Shown here: in pieces, positions 24,242 to 37,923 of the stretch | How the letters are laid out: every line of letters begins with the position of its first letter | How positions within the stretch are numbered: the first letter of the stretch is position 1 | Source: Sycobia sp. Sy_11 | Taxonomy: Eukaryota > Arthropoda > Insecta > Hymenoptera > Epichrysomallidae | Length of the DNA stretch: 64,000 nucleotides | Assembly: GCA_018907035.1 (NCBI GenBank) | Contig: JACCIC010000353.1 | Location: 1 to 64,000 of the forward strand | Reading direction: 5' to 3' | Program-made: the position numbers and the translations under genes | The notes under the pieces: model-generated | Seen by the model: only the letters and a program-made list of their open reading frames with translations | The model's database searches: none | Told to the model about the DNA's origin: nothing

Positions 24242-25526
24242 CATAGTCAATCAAAAAGTGAAAAAGATAATTTAAATTAATATGTGTATTTTAATCTTAA
24301 TTTAATCAGTATAGTTTCCACAGAACAGAATTAATAAACTGAGGAAAAAATCTACCGTTGAAGATTTACTCGTATACGCATGGCGGAGAGTTCAAAATAA
24401 ATCCACCGAAGATTTATAACCCGCCCTTAAAATGAAAACAAATAACCCGGTGCGTTGAGTCGAACACGCCGTGATTCGGAGATGCGGGAGGGGCTGAATT
24501 AATTCGCTTCGGGGAAGAGGGATCTCTCCGCCCTTCTTTATGAAAAATCCGAATTGGGGAAAATCCCCTTTGCGCGACAATTTTTCCCCTCTTTGTCCTA
24601 GTTAGATGGACGACGGATTGCTCGGCTCATCGAGAGCGACACAAAACGAGGCAAATGATCACGGATACGCGAAGATTTACCGTGTGTGAAAAAGCGAGTG
24701 GGAGAGACGAAAAAAATTTACACGAAGATAAAAGTCGCACTGTGCTAGAGCAATTTCAGACATATGCCCCAATTATAAGAATCAACAGCTAATAATAATA
24801 ATAATAAATTATTTCCAAACAATGTCTTCGTAATATTAAATAAATCTGTAATAATAAATGAATAATATGAGAAACATATTATTAAAACACAAATGATTAC
24901 TTACACTTATAGAAGGAAATTAAAGGATTTTTTATGCTAAATAAATTATATCAAGTTTTGAAGATTTTCAGTGAATCAAAATACTTCAAAATGATTATAC
25001 TAAGTTTTGTTCGTAAAAACAATCATTTGCAGCATCCATTACACAAAATCGGATTAAAATGGAAATAATCAACTCCGTATTATTCACTATTGGAGTCTTT
25101 TATATAATTATAATTATCGTATTGATCACTATTATTCAATTGAAATGGCTTTTTCCCCATATATGATTACGATTCTATATTCCCGATAAATGCAATACTT
25201 TTGATTTTACTTCTTGGTTAAAACAATTAAGTTAATTGTTTTCAATCCTCATTTATTTCTTACTTTTTATCTCAACCAGGCCCAGACAATTCAGAAAAGA
25301 ATTTTTTTCTTCAAATCTTTTAAAGATAGAAGAATTGTAATTTATTTATTCTTACATGCGAAACTAAACAATAGCAATATACGTCAGTGCTAACTCTTAA
25401 GATCGAAAATATACCAGCAACGCCATATAGAGTTGACTCCCATTATTTATCGAATTCCTATTCAAAACGCGTTCCGCACATTATTCGCATCCCGCGCCCC
25501 CCGGGAGAACCACAGCTAAATTTACT

Positions 25527-25636
<110 letters not shown>

Positions 25637-26114
25637 CATGTATGTATATAATATATGTCCCTTATCGCTGCATCTCAGAAAACTTTAAAACTACCTCTTC
25701 TGCGTAAGACGAAGAGGGCAAATGAAAAGCAAAACCGCCGAGAATTGAGAGGCAAGGGAAAGAAAGAAAAACAGCCCGAGAGCGATCCACTCGCATTTAA
25801 TCCCGTAGATCCAATCTACTTATCAGTCCCCCTCCACGCTGCGTCCGCGCAATGCTTCATCGAGCGCAGCGAGCTCGCCGTTCCACGCGCCGTCCCAGCC
25901 GCGGGAAAAATTCATAATTCCACCGGACGCACAACGCCGCGAGGGAATTAAGAATGTAGTTGCTCCTGGCGCTCGCGCCGCCGGAAGAATACCAAAGTTT
26001 GCATACACGAACGCGCAGACGCATACACGCACACACGTAACGAGAGCATGGAGTGTGCGACGTGAACAGGCTGGTAAAAGAAATGGCCGAGGGATGGGGA
26101 TTTCCAAGGCCTCT

Positions 26115-26116
<2 letters not shown>

Positions 26117-26174
<58 letters not shown>
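26117..26174. repeat. (TA)n microsatellite
   Basis: Uninterrupted TA run of 58 bases inside a GC-rich block. Confidence 0.95.
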
Positions 26175-26178
<4 letters not shown>

Positions 26179-27055
26179 GTATATTCGACGCGAGCTGAAC
26201 GACTCGATTTCACGCCGCAGCCCCGCATTGTATTTCCGGCGCGACTATACTTTTCTTCCTCTGAAATTGCTCTGAAATTCGCCGATGCGCGCGTGATAAA
26301 CATCGTCCGCGGAATCGGAGTCTCGCTACGCGCCCGAGGGAATCGAAGTCGGGGAGAGATGTCTTTCGCGGCTCCCTTTAATTGGTTGAAAGTAGATTCT
26401 GCATTCTCTACAGAGTTGGATGTTATTGCATAGGCCGTTACGCTGTCGCAGTCTCGCTAGCTGAATGGTAACTTGTACATTTTCTTTTTTTTGTTTGCTC
26501 TCTTTTCAGGAAAGCGAAGAATAATCGCTGCAATTTTTGTTCTCGTCGACGTGATAAGTCTATTGTTGTATTTCGTAAGAATGAACGAAAGATATTTTTC
26601 AGGGGATAGGGATAAATTTGAAAACCTCTTATCGGATTGAATTCCTTCTATTGTGCCTGGCGGTTTAATAATTGAGAAGGAAATTAAAACGTTGAATCAA
26701 GATTATAACGCACTGCTATGTCTTTTAGTTTCTACTACTTTTTAGTCTCTCGTAGGCTTTAGGATTAAAAAAGGAATTCTTTATTATAATCTAATCCGTT
26801 TAAATTTTGAACTCTCATATTTATTCATATATTTTTCGAATGTTAGGAAAAATTATAAAATTTATGCTGAATGAATGGAAATGCGCTGTGTTAGTTAAAC
26901 CATTAATTTTTAAAAACGCAATTGTTAAAAGATATATTATTAAAGTACTTTCAGCTAAAGGACAAAGTTCAATACTTAAATACTGATATCATTTGCAATA
27001 AAAATACGGATAAAACCAAACATAGGAATTAAATATGCATCTACGAAGAGTATAT

Positions 27056-27094
<39 letters not shown>
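27056..27094. repeat. (CA)n then (TA)n compound microsatellite
   Basis: About 25 bases of CA followed by 14 bases of TA. Confidence 0.9.
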
Positions 27095-27298
27095 AGCTTA
27101 TAGCAAACAGACAAGTCAAGACGAAAGAAAAATTGATCATTAAAATTGAGAACTATTTACGCAGCTAACAACCCCTCATCCATCTATATCATTTTTACTG
27201 GAGATCTTCTCTTGTACAATAAAGCTTTCTCAGCTATTCAATTTGCAGACTCAGCACCCCGAATATAATGAAGTCCGTTTGTGTCCGTCCCTGCCCCC

Positions 27299-27344
27299 TC
27301 TCTCTCCCTCTCTCTCTCTCTTTCTCTCGCTCTCTCTCTCTCTC
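27299..27344. repeat. (CT)n tract, imperfect
   Basis: CT repeats with single-base interruptions. Confidence 0.85.
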
Positions 27345-27556
27345 CTTATAATTCCCTCCCTTCGGTCTATCCGGTATCTGATTTCTTACAAACAGGGACC
27401 ATGCCAGAAATTGTCCCGACAACATAGGAAGTATATATATAAATATATATGTAGATTATCCGAAATATGATCGTTCATACACGGGATCGGTCATTAAATA
27501 AGCAAGTCCTATACCAAGGTTTTATGCATTAGGAGATTTGCAAATAGATATTTTTT

Positions 27557-28010
27557 GTGCTACGTGCCAATTTTCATAAGCTTCTCCTCGAGGGACAGTA
27601 CGGAAATGAAGAAGATATCGTCGAAGCTGAATTCGACGATAAGATAAAGGAAATCGAGTCGTACGTCGACCTTCGCAAAAGCCTACTAGTTCTTTATAAA
27701 TACATAGATATCCTTATCATAGATCGAATTTTCCGTTTTTTCACTTTCCCACCATACGCTTCGTTTACGTAATCCGGCACAAGTGGGTCAAAATCTCCAA
27801 TTCCGATGTGATAGTTCTCCGTCCCACCTCCAATCACCAGTCTAATACATGCCGTGCCTCTCTTTACGAGGCAAATCGTTACAGGACACCGGAAGCCCGT
27901 AAATTATACATGGTCGTATTCGACGCCTCATTCAACTCGGAAGGGGAAGATCGGGAATTAAGGTGGGTTCAGCGCTCGGAGCCGAACGAGTGAGCATCGA
28001 GGCAATGCCG
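27557..28010 (+). pseudogene. BEL/Pao-like retrotransposon relic
   Basis: Two frames on the plus strand carry retrotransposon-like pieces. The second (27808-27993) contains EARKLYMVVFDASF, which resembles the KLRVVFDAS block that opens the reverse transcriptase of BEL/Pao elements. The first (27557-27772) contains EDIVEAEFDDKIKEIESYV, an acidic coiled stretch such as those in the N-terminal part of their polyproteins. The pieces are short, with stops between them, so at most this is a dead, deleted fragment. Confidence 0.4.
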
Positions 28011-28049
28011 AAGACGCCCGCGATTTTTGCGTGATACGCAAACCCCTGA

Positions 28050-28083
28050 CTTATCGCTAGCCCTGTCCGAGACAGGCGATAAG
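28050..28083. other. Small imperfect inverted repeat
   Basis: Arms CTTATCG and CCTGTC pair with GACAGG and CGATAAG around a CGA loop, with one five-base bulge. It lies next to the retrotransposon relic and could be part of it. Confidence 0.5.
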
Positions 28084-29073
28084 CGCTGGGCAGAAGTGGC
28101 GAAGATATAGAAAAAAGTATTATTTATGGGGACCGGGGTAACGACTCCGCGCGGGTCTTTGGCCGGATTGCTGCTGGACCGTGGAGAAGTCGAGTACGTA
28201 GGATCCGAATGGACTGACCGATAGAAGGCGATAACGTCGAGGGAAGACGTGGGGGGAGGGGGGAGAAAATGGATCGGGGAGCTTAAATCACGCAGATCAA
28301 ACCGATATCCCGGAGTTAAATCTTTTTATCCGGAGCCTGTAGCGCGAGGTAGTTTTCTTGAACTACTTTTTGTCGCGATACTTCGCGATATGGATTTATT
28401 TTCTTTTTCTTCGCGTACGATTTTTCGTTGCTCGAGTGTGAAACGCAAATTTCATCTGGATTCTTCTTAATTGTTTCGAAGGAAGATTTTTGCTTTCGAT
28501 AGCAATTTAGTTTTGACATTTTGAAAATTCTTGTAATTTATAATTTTACTAAGGTATATAATTGCTATCGGTTTATTTGATGAAATTGATAAATCTCACT
28601 AATGACGTAATAAAGTGGATTAATTCCATTGCTTTACTGAACTACATATTCGATGAACAAGGGAGAGAAATTTCATGGGAGTAACCATTATTGCGATGTA
28701 ATCGTTAAAAGGGAAGTTCACGAGCTTTATTTCATGTCATGATCAATTAATAAGTAGAATTTTATTCTGCTCGCCCCCACTATCCGAATAGTAAACTTCG
28801 GTCATTCGTACGAAATACATAAAAGCAACGATATCTCAATTGCTATTATTTAGTAATAGTCATTATTCCGAAAAAATAATACAGATTACGATACATGATG
28901 CCTGCACTCAAGCTCACGCGATTTACAATTGTTATCGTGACGTTCGCTCGCCGCTTATTTTCCCGCATACCGGGTTTTTACATCGTTTCATATTCCAAAG
29001 GGCCCGTACCTAGCCGCCGTCTCAGCGGCCCACACGGGCGAGTCGGCGGCGCCTCGTAGTCGCCGTAAAGCAG

Positions 29074-29076
29074 CTC

Positions 29077-29115
<39 letters not shown>
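29074..29115. repeat. (CT)n microsatellite
   Basis: CT run with one CCC interruption; a GA run lies about 185 bases to the right. Confidence 0.9.
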
Positions 29116-29117
<2 letters not shown>

Positions 29118-31311
29118 ATTTCCCTACCTCCCATTTCCCCCCCATTGGTTCGCTTTTTCTTCGTGATTTATTTGTATACGTATATACTTGCACTCGGTAG
29201 TGAAGGAGGCGGGAGGGAGGGGATTGAACCTCGTACTTTATAGGGCGCCTGAAGAATGGAGAATAAAGGGAGAAAAGAGAGACGAGATAGTAGTAGCGAG
29301 AGAGAGAGAGAGAGGGAGACAGATGGCGACCTTTATCTCGGGGCAGGGGGGGGGGAATGGATAAATCGCGCAGGCGCACCGTCAGAGATGACCCATTCAA
29401 CAAAACGTCGTGTAGCATTCTAGAGGCTCGAGGGCGAGGCCTGGACGCCGGCTACGTATAAAATGACTCGGCATTAGGAACAGGAGGAAGGGGGGGGGGC
29501 TGACTGACGGTGGCTCGGCTCAATGATCGAGATAATCAAGATGCGAATGAATGAGTTTACGCTTGTCCCTGGAATGAGGGCTTACATACACGGAGTAAAC
29601 GGGAGGTTTAGTGCCAACGAAGGCGCAAAAAGTTGATATAATCGAAACTAATTGTGGGGAAGAAATAAACGATAGCGTGGAAATCGGAAAATGAAGAAGG
29701 CAGAACCGACGTTGAATGAACGGAACTGAAGTTGATAGCATAAATTTATCGAAGGGCACTGAGCGCTTGAGCGTTGTCTAACTTGATTGGATGAAGTATA
29801 TTATCGAGGAAAAGTTATAGGCGTCCGAGGGTAGATGTTACAATGCTGTGGTCAAGTTGCTACATCGTTTACAACGTCATTCCATAAAGATTGTGGTTGT
29901 CACATATAGTTACTAGCTTGGGTATTATCAGGAAACCGAGACGAAGAATTATGTATAGTTATATACGAAAACATCTCGCAAGTAAATTTCAAACTACAGT
30001 CAACTAATCTTTATATAAAAAATACTGACGACTAATTTATTTTGATCGTTTGTGAATCGATAGGCGATCATCTAGCATGTCATAAGAGAATTATGTTCAT
30101 GAAATTTAATAAAAGTGTCAAGATCTACTTCAGACATGAGAGACAAAATATGCTCATACGTAGTATAAGTAATAAGTTTGAGCAATAGAAAATTATGGGA
30201 ACTGAAATATTTCTTATACTTTTATTAACACACGATTTATGAATAAATAAATTTTGAAATTATAAATCAAAGTTTTTAATTGCTCGGTCTCTATCTTTTT
30301 GAAGTTATTACCTATAATCCGATACATCCTGCGCCTCTGGAATGCAGCGACTTCATGAAACTAACATGTTAGAAGGTATAAGAAGGCTTACGTCCGGATG
30401 TATCTATAATGGACGACTTATCTGACACTGTAACCTTTCAAAACAGAAAATTTTAAACTTTGAACATTAAGGGTAAAAGAAAAAGTTCAAAAGACTGAAA
30501 GAAACCATTGACTTTTGAATACTTATAGTGCTGTCAATGGCTCCTACTTCAATTTAAAAAATTTTGTTCTTCGCGATTCTAAATTCCTTATATACACTAA
30601 AACGCATAAAAATTCTATAAAAACTCCCCACAATTACCACTGCATTTCGGCATCATGCGTAATAAGTACTGCCAGTCGTATTCGCATCAAAAGAGTATAT
30701 ATAGTATCCCAAAAAAAAAAAAAAGAAAATTCTGGCATTTTCACCCAACACCGATAATCCATTCACGAATGTAAAAATCTCCAGTGAAAGATGAAAAGAC
30801 GGGAATTATATCCGTGAATTACAACCGAACCGAGAGAGGAGCTTAAACTCCGAGGGAATGAATAAAGCACTGCATAAAAGAAGCCTCTCCCGTTATAAAA
30901 GGGGATGGATATAAATAAAGAGTAGAAAAAAAAATAACACAGAAAAAAAGAAAGAAAATAGCATAAATACACATAACGAATATATAAATAAAAAGAACCG
31001 GGCGAGCAGCGCGCGCGGTCGGCTTTTAAAAAATTATATATGAAAGGAGGCCCGTAAAAACATTAATGGACCGCGAGCGCGGGCGGTCGGGCAATATTTC
31101 AACGAGGCCATGCTGACGAGAAAAATAAAAAACAGACGAAAAAATTAAATAAATAATAGAAGAACAACCGGCGGCCATTCGAATTCACTCCCTACCCCTA
31201 AACCCGCCCATCTCCCGATAATCCGATTATCTACGCCCCGTTCCGCTCGACGCGTCTCTCTTATTAAAAGCGCGTCGGTGGCAAAACAAAAAAAAAAAAA
31301 ACTCAAAATTA

Positions 31312-31330
31312 GCGCGCGCGCGCGCGCGCG
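31312..31330. repeat. (CG)n tract
   Basis: Nineteen bases of uninterrupted alternating G and C. Such tracts can adopt Z-DNA. It sits at the left edge of a CpG-rich block, next to a poly-A run. Confidence 0.9.
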
Positions 31331-31649
31331 ATCATTCTCACCGGAGCGTGAGCGAGGGCGCGGCGGCGAGGAGGTCGGTCGGCGAATTCGCGACAGGGAG
31401 AGCGAATGGGGGGGAGGGGGGTCAAAACAGAATCGTAGCCCTTAAATTAGGGAAAATCCAGCTGGGTGACGCTGCACCGGACAGCTATCCACCCGACGGG
31501 GGCTTTAGTGGAGGGCGCTTGTGCGCGTACGCACACACGCGCGCAGAGGGAGGGTGGGTGGTAGGGGAGGAGGGCTGTAATATAACGCGAAACGCGATGC
31601 GACCGCCAGCGACGACCACTACTCGTAGGCTTGGATCGTACGTGTACAT

Positions 31650-32420
31650 CAGTGCCGGACTGAAGAACGGGCAGACGGGGCACTGACTATGCGAGGACCC
31701 CATTAATAAATTATATTATTATTATTAATTATTATTGGTTTCGATATTACTTTCACAAAAACAAAGTTGAGGCCGAAGAATAGATAGGATTCATTTTACC
31801 AAAAATCATTATTTTCAAAAGTACGATTTACTGCAAAACTTTTCTGAAAATCTGATATTATATAAATATTGAGTTCAGTAATACATCTGTTCAAATTGAT
31901 AGGCGATCGTGACATCGTTAAATCTAAGAATTACTTCCTATGGAAAGATAAAATGTTACTTCAATCAAAAATCTCCCTATTATATCTATTCAACTGGTCA
32001 CATCACAGGCATCTGAAATGATTGAACTTTGTAAGCTTGATCATGAAAGGAATCTGATAACGGAGCTTATGAATGTTAAAGAACTTACAAAATATTTTAT
32101 TACGGATAATGCGAAAAAAAAGAACGGCAATCGCTGCACGTCAGAGTTTGAAGGTTAGAATTAAATATTGAAAAACTATCGCATGCTATTTTTCCGAATG
32201 ATAGCGCTGTTATAAAAATTTATCCGATATTAATGACTACCAATTAAACCAGCGATATCTCCTTTTCATAGTTTGAAATCAATAGAAGGCTGACTGTCAG
32301 CATCTACCTTTCAGGATTTGTTATAAGAGCTGCTCAATTATTATTGACGAATATTGAAAGCGACTTATTATATATATCATAATCAAGTTATAGACGAATT
32401 TCGCCGAGAAATAATTGCGT
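31650..32420 (+). pseudogene. Decayed hAT transposon with dimerisation-domain remnant
   Basis: The left edge begins CAGTGCCGGACTGAAG, typical of the end of a group of hAT elements. Near the right end, across frameshifts and stops, the translation matches the hAT C-terminal dimerisation domain. Pieces are FPNDSAVIKIYPILMTTN, then SFS with LKSIEG and STFQDL, then QLLLTNIESDL, then QVIDEFRREI. The middle of the transposase is missing, and I found no right terminal repeat. It is inactive. Confidence 0.6.
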
Positions 32421-32837
32421 AACGTATCATTGTGATATCTCATAATTGCACAAAGACGCATCATTGTAATTTAATGTTTATGATAAATAATTTTGCATCG
32501 AATAATGGGACATAAAAAATAGACATTAACGTATTATCGAGATTAGTCTTTGATATTAAAATTTCAAGGATAGCAAAATCTTTAACGTATGAGCTCGAAG
32601 AAAAATCTACGAATTGGGCATCCTACAGCTTAGTCGCGATTCTGATTTATGTGCGTAGATACGAACGTGCAGGTGGGTTTGGCTAGCTAGAAAGGAATGA
32701 ATGATAGCCAGATCTCCGCGTTTTATATCCCTCTCTCCGTTTGAGTCTGGCTATACTAACTGTATAGTGTCTATATAAACGTATACAGATAAATGCACAC
32801 AAACATACATACATACATACATATATGCCGTACATGT

Positions 32838-32841
<4 letters not shown>

Positions 32842-32881
<40 letters not shown>
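32842..32881. repeat. (TA)n microsatellite
   Basis: Uninterrupted TA run of 40 bases with catacata units on its left. Confidence 0.95.
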
Positions 32882-32887
<6 letters not shown>

Positions 32888-33934
32888 GAAGCGAGAGCGT
32901 ACGAGACAAGTTCGCTCTGCATATATATACTGGCTAATCCGATAATCCGTCGTTTCGGACCATTGGCCCGGCGTCCACTCTGTATATCTGCCTCCCTGCG
33001 ATCTCTCTCGATCCCCCTCCTCCGTCCCCCTTCACCGGCCCAGCCCGCCCCGTCCTCACAGCGCACGCCTATTTTGCCGCGACGCCGACGCGGCCCGCTG
33101 CGAAATTGGGGAACTCGCGAAAACGGGGGATGCGCGACCGGAGGCCCCGCGCTGGCGCTGCCCCGTGCCGGGCGCGGCGACCTTCGACCTTCCGCCCCCT
33201 GTAATTAGAAGGCCCTCGGCCATAAATTCCGTCGAAACGACGCGGTACCCGTCGGTCGGGAGGTATTAAGCCGGCCTGCGGCATCGGGCTGCCCCGCTCG
33301 GCCTCGCGCGTCCCTCGATTTTCATGCGCGTGGCAGGCGCCGAGACGCGCGACGCTAATTCCCGCGCAGCCGGTAATCCCGTGCAAGAATCCGACGGGGC
33401 GGAAGCGAAGTATCCACCTTCCGCGCCCCCTCTCGTGTAAACCTCCCCCCCCCCCCACGCACACACACCACCCGCCCGACCCTGGCACAGTTTTCGCGCG
33501 AGCGCGCTCAGGAACCGTCCGAGGTGGCTCCGAGAAATGAACTCGTGAAATCCAATTAAGCCAGCCCGGGCGAGACGGGCAAAGTCGGCCGGGGCGGGCA
33601 GCGCGCGGGGAGGGCGGGGTGATTTTTCCTCCACGCGTATAATCCAGAGCGGCGGGGCGGCTGGCCCCGGATATCGAACGCGCGCGGCGTTATACAGGCG
33701 AGCCCGGTCGTACGGGCGGGGGCGAATGGGGTCTCGAGTTTTACAGAGCCGCGCGCTTCCTCGATGTTCCCTCGCGAATTCTACCGCGCGATCCCTGGGT
33801 GATTCCCGTGCGCATACGTGTGAGCGTGTGCGCGCACGCGTCTCTCCGTACACATCTATCTGAGATTGAATGTGTGCGTTTTATCCAAGCACGCGCGACA
33901 TCCTGGGGCGTCTCCCGCTCTCGCGACAATTAAG

Positions 33935-33938
<4 letters not shown>

Positions 33939-33966
<28 letters not shown>
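33939..33966. repeat. (CT)n microsatellite
   Basis: Pure CT run at the right end of the CpG-rich block. Confidence 0.9.
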
Positions 33967-33969
<3 letters not shown>

Positions 33970-35592
33970 TCTCTGTCTCTCTCCTCGAATTGTTCTCTCG
34001 AACGGGGGCAGCGAATGTCGCCTGTTTGTACTATACCCAGCCGGGGAGGGTGTCGGTATACACAACAGCGATTAGGGACGATGTTATTCGTGAGGTAGGG
34101 AAGGGAGGGGGGCTCGTTCGCGCAATGCGGGCATTTCGAATTCTTATTTCGAACACTAGCTTGTACGTTTCGTTTGTGATTATTCTGGAGGCAATAATCG
34201 TTGTTCCAAATTTGAAGGAATAATTACGAAAAACAAATAGTGTTTTTATTTTCAACTTTAATGAAACAGGGTCAATAATTATTTTATAAAAATAAACATT
34301 AACATTAAGATAGTATAACTAAGATATAGTATATCTTCAAGTTTTCGAGTGATCGAAAAATTTTCTATATATTGTAATGATGTACAGTAAAATGTTGGCA
34401 TTAGTACGTGAAAAAATTGATGCAAATTTATAGATGCGCAAAAAGCGCGAATTTTGAATTCATATCTGATTATTTATAAAAAGGAAAAAATAAACTTTTA
34501 AAACTAGAGATTAAATCATGTTTATTAAAAAGAAAATATACACTTATATCTTCAATAGAAAATTCCTAAATATTAAACGTGTTGAAAATTTATTAAATTT
34601 ACGAATTTCTTCAATTATACAATTTTTTTTCTTCTGCTCTCAAAATTAAACAAAAATTTTAATATTACAAATTATAATTTGCGCTACTTTATGTTTCTCA
34701 TCTAGATTTTTAAGAATAAAGCATTGGATTAACATTTCGCTTTGTGGTAATAATCCGAAAATATTAATAGAATCTTTTCTTCTCAGCAAGAAAAAATATT
34801 TAATCTTAGCTGAAAGGAAAGTATATATATATATTCTTATTCCACTGCTTTCGAAGAAGATTTAAATTAACCTACTTGACAGCATTCGCGAATATAGTTT
34901 CACGGCGCGACGCCGTGCCACGCATAATGCGCTCAATATAGGAACTGGACCGTGTGAAAGTAACGCAGAGTAGATTAAATAATACGAAATACAGAGCAGC
35001 TGTAATCGTGGAATTTGTCAAAGAGATTCTTCGATTATCAAATGTCCTTTATATGGCTTTTGCAGAAAAAATTGTTCGTATATCTCAGTACTGGCTGTGA
35101 GACATGAGACGGAGGTTGCATCGAAGGCACGATCGAAGACCGGCTCATTCGCTCGATCCGTGTGTAATATTGAAGAACAAAAAAAACTTCCTCAACATCG
35201 CCATTATCCGTAGCACATCGAAATTGTCAGTACGGTAGAAAAAATTTCGACCCCTCTGCCGGTGACGACCGCGCGCTGCGGCGCCAGTCGACGAACTTCC
35301 GGCGAGTCGCTGTTGTCCCCCCCCCCCCATCCTTTCGCAATATGCGTAATGGCAGCGGACGCCTTCTCTTCCTCCTACTCCTCTTCCTTCTGCGAGCGTC
35401 GACCGATGAGCAGCGCGACCGCGACGCCGGCGGGTGCGCGACATACAATATCGCACTTACCGTGATTCGCCGTCCGAGCCCCGTCCCCGGGCCCGTTGGA
35501 CAGGTATTGGAGGAGAGAGGGAGAGAGAGACATCCGAAACAAAGATTAATCGATATTATGTACCCGTTCGACGTCCAACAGTCAGCGTTTTC

Positions 35593-35596
<4 letters not shown>

Positions 35597-35662
<66 letters not shown>
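35597..35662. repeat. (CT)n microsatellite
   Basis: Uninterrupted CT run of 66 bases, the longest in the window. Confidence 0.95.
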
Positions 35663-35665
<3 letters not shown>

Positions 35666-36665
35666 CTCTCCCTCTCTCTCACCTTTTATCTCTCTTCTCA
35701 CCCCCTCCCCGCGACGACCGCGAAGTGCACCTCGAGCCGCACGATTAGAGGAATGCCTCGTAGGGATGGATTACGGGAAGGACACGGGGAAGTTTTATTC
35801 AGCGCGCCCCGCTATAGAGCGGCCGAAGGGGGGCTCTCGCGAACTTGAGAGCGGGCGAAGAATCGATCGCCCCGGCGATACTCGATCTACGCCGGTTGGA
35901 ATTACATCGCGGGGCGGTCGGCCAACGGCAGAGACCGCGAGCCCTCTATTGTGGTCGGATTTATGAATCGGTTGTAATATTGTTTCATTTGGAGTCAAAA
36001 TCCACTTTAGCTTGCGGTAGTTCAGTAATTGTTTTAAGAATCGAATAATTAATTAAAATATGCGGATGTAGCTAGTCTGATTGTACAAGAAGAGGTACAC
36101 TATATTTAAAGCTTTTTTTGTTGAAAAAAATGTATGACCTATAGTTATTATTAGATATATAATAAATATAATATAAATTCCATTTCAATATAAAATTCTA
36201 GATCCGCATTTCCTGAGCGATGTCAATGATGAAAAATACAAGTAAAAATATATATTTTAATAAATAAGAATCATAAAGTATCTATAATATATCGTAAATT
36301 TTGGTTCATAATCATAAATAATAACCATAAATAACTTAATATAAACAATAACAAAATTACAATAACAATTTTATTGCATTCATGATATTAGAATTCCGAT
36401 TTAAGCTGACATTATTCCATTAAATATATAAGTTATTCAGAATACAAAATACTGTAACCTGGATTAATTAAAAACTTCCTCTTCAAACCAAAGGTGATCT
36501 GAAGAAATCAATGAAACTCGTACTAATCGCACAAAATCCCCAGTCAGCTATATCTATATAATCTATATAATTTATATATACAAAAGGCGATCGAAAAAAG
36601 TAACCTCCGATTCATCTTCTCTTTCTAGATCGACCCAACAGCTCCATCACACTAGTGGATTAGAC

Positions 36666-36670
<5 letters not shown>

Positions 36671-36712
<42 letters not shown>
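36671..36712. repeat. (TA)n microsatellite
   Basis: Uninterrupted TA run of 42 bases. Confidence 0.95.
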
Positions 36713-36715
<3 letters not shown>

Positions 36716-37872
36716 TATGTACGCCATCGAAACATCGTTGAATTGTTGAATTGTAATGAAACCAGCGTAACAGCGCACTGACTCCAAGTCTCCTCATAAA
36801 ACATGAATTTTTTAAAAGAATTTGTGAAGTATGTTATAAAATTACAAGTCTTTAATTTAGTTCTTTTATTAGAAAGCTTTTTTCTTGCGAAGTTTTTTAA
36901 AAACGCGCAAAAATGTATACTAATCTAATCAATAAAACGTAATTGCTATTGTTCAAACTCGATTTTTTAGAAATCAAATTCTATTTTTCGTACATTTTTC
37001 TTGAATTGATTTTAAGAAAATCCAGTCCAATACAGTCTTCATTTAATAATTTTTTTTCTAATTTAATAAAATATTGTAAAGTTAGATTTGTAAAGCAAAG
37101 AACTAAGAGATGTTTTTTTAACTTTTCGCGAATTCAAATGATTTAAATTAAATTTTTTACGTAATTCCAAGCATTTATTCATGAATAGAAATGTACGTGA
37201 AACTGTATCACTGCATACTTTTGCAAGTATGCAAGAAACCTAGTCCTGCATACGAACATCTGTATTGCTTTAACTACTTGTTCGCAGTGGCGTTACGTTC
37301 ATGAATACTCCATTCCTAGTTTAGAGCTCACTAATAAAAACACGGAGAACAATGTAGCTTTTAGAGATACTCATCGGATAAAAATCACTGCGACGTTTCG
37401 AAGCAAAAGTTAAATTTATAACTAACTCCTCTACCTGGAGATATTACGATCGATGCGAAATTATCGTTGCTTTTTCATTAATTCGCTCGCGCTTCGAGCA
37501 GCAGTCGCGCTCGATGGTAAAATACAGCAATTTCAGATAAGTGCAGTTACAACAGGCCTAATTACCCCGATCACCCGCGGTATCTTTCAGGAGGCACGCG
37601 CAAAAATACTCGTCGAAGCGAGCAAATCGCGGAGGCTTTCTTCAACTCCAGCCCACCCCCTCCTCCACACCACGACTGCCACCGACTCATCGATGGAAAA
37701 AAAGACAAAGGGGCGCGCGTCGAACAGCGCGATAAATCGCATCGGTGCGTGCCCTCGAGAATCGGCCAACCCTTCCCGTGGGGGTGAGGAGGGGGGTGAA
37801 AGAAACACTGACCTCGTTGCGCAGTATATTCACCGGAGACTTTCCGTTCGAGCTGGTTCCGCGCGCGCTTTC

Positions 37873-37874
<2 letters not shown>

Positions 37875-37920
<46 letters not shown>
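37875..37920. repeat. (TA)n microsatellite
   Basis: Uninterrupted TA run of 46 bases in GC-rich DNA; a second, 20-base run lies at 38069-38088. Confidence 0.95.

Positions 37921-37923
<3 letters not shown>

Larger units (their letters stand above)
28090..31640. other. Non-coding stretch
   Basis: Contains CT and GA tracts, a GC-rich patch at 28970-29520, AT-rich DNA, and a mixed AT/CG patch at 30990-31640. No exon or RNA gene could be supported. Confidence 0.5.
32430..35960. other. CpG-rich block with pyrimidine tracts
   Basis: From about 32940 to 33860 the DNA is strongly GC- and CpG-rich, with long but unconvincing open frames on both strands. A second CpG-rich patch at 35230-35950 holds a good minus-strand donor-like site (CACG|GTAAGT) at about 35459. 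Either could be a promoter region; 34240-34900 is AT-rich and empty. Confidence 0.5.

Noticed and set aside
29200..29240. B-box-like GGTTCAATCCCC on the minus strand, considered as a tRNA gene
   Set aside because: No A box at the right distance and no cloverleaf stems.
30303..30350. Minus-strand micro-exon with donor ATAG|GTAATA
   Set aside because: A 25-base exon with a weak pyrimidine tract and no frame partner.
33266..33853. 195-codon frame on the minus strand
   Set aside because: The CpG-rich DNA leaves several frames open at once. There is no recognisable domain and the composition is Arg/Ala-rich.
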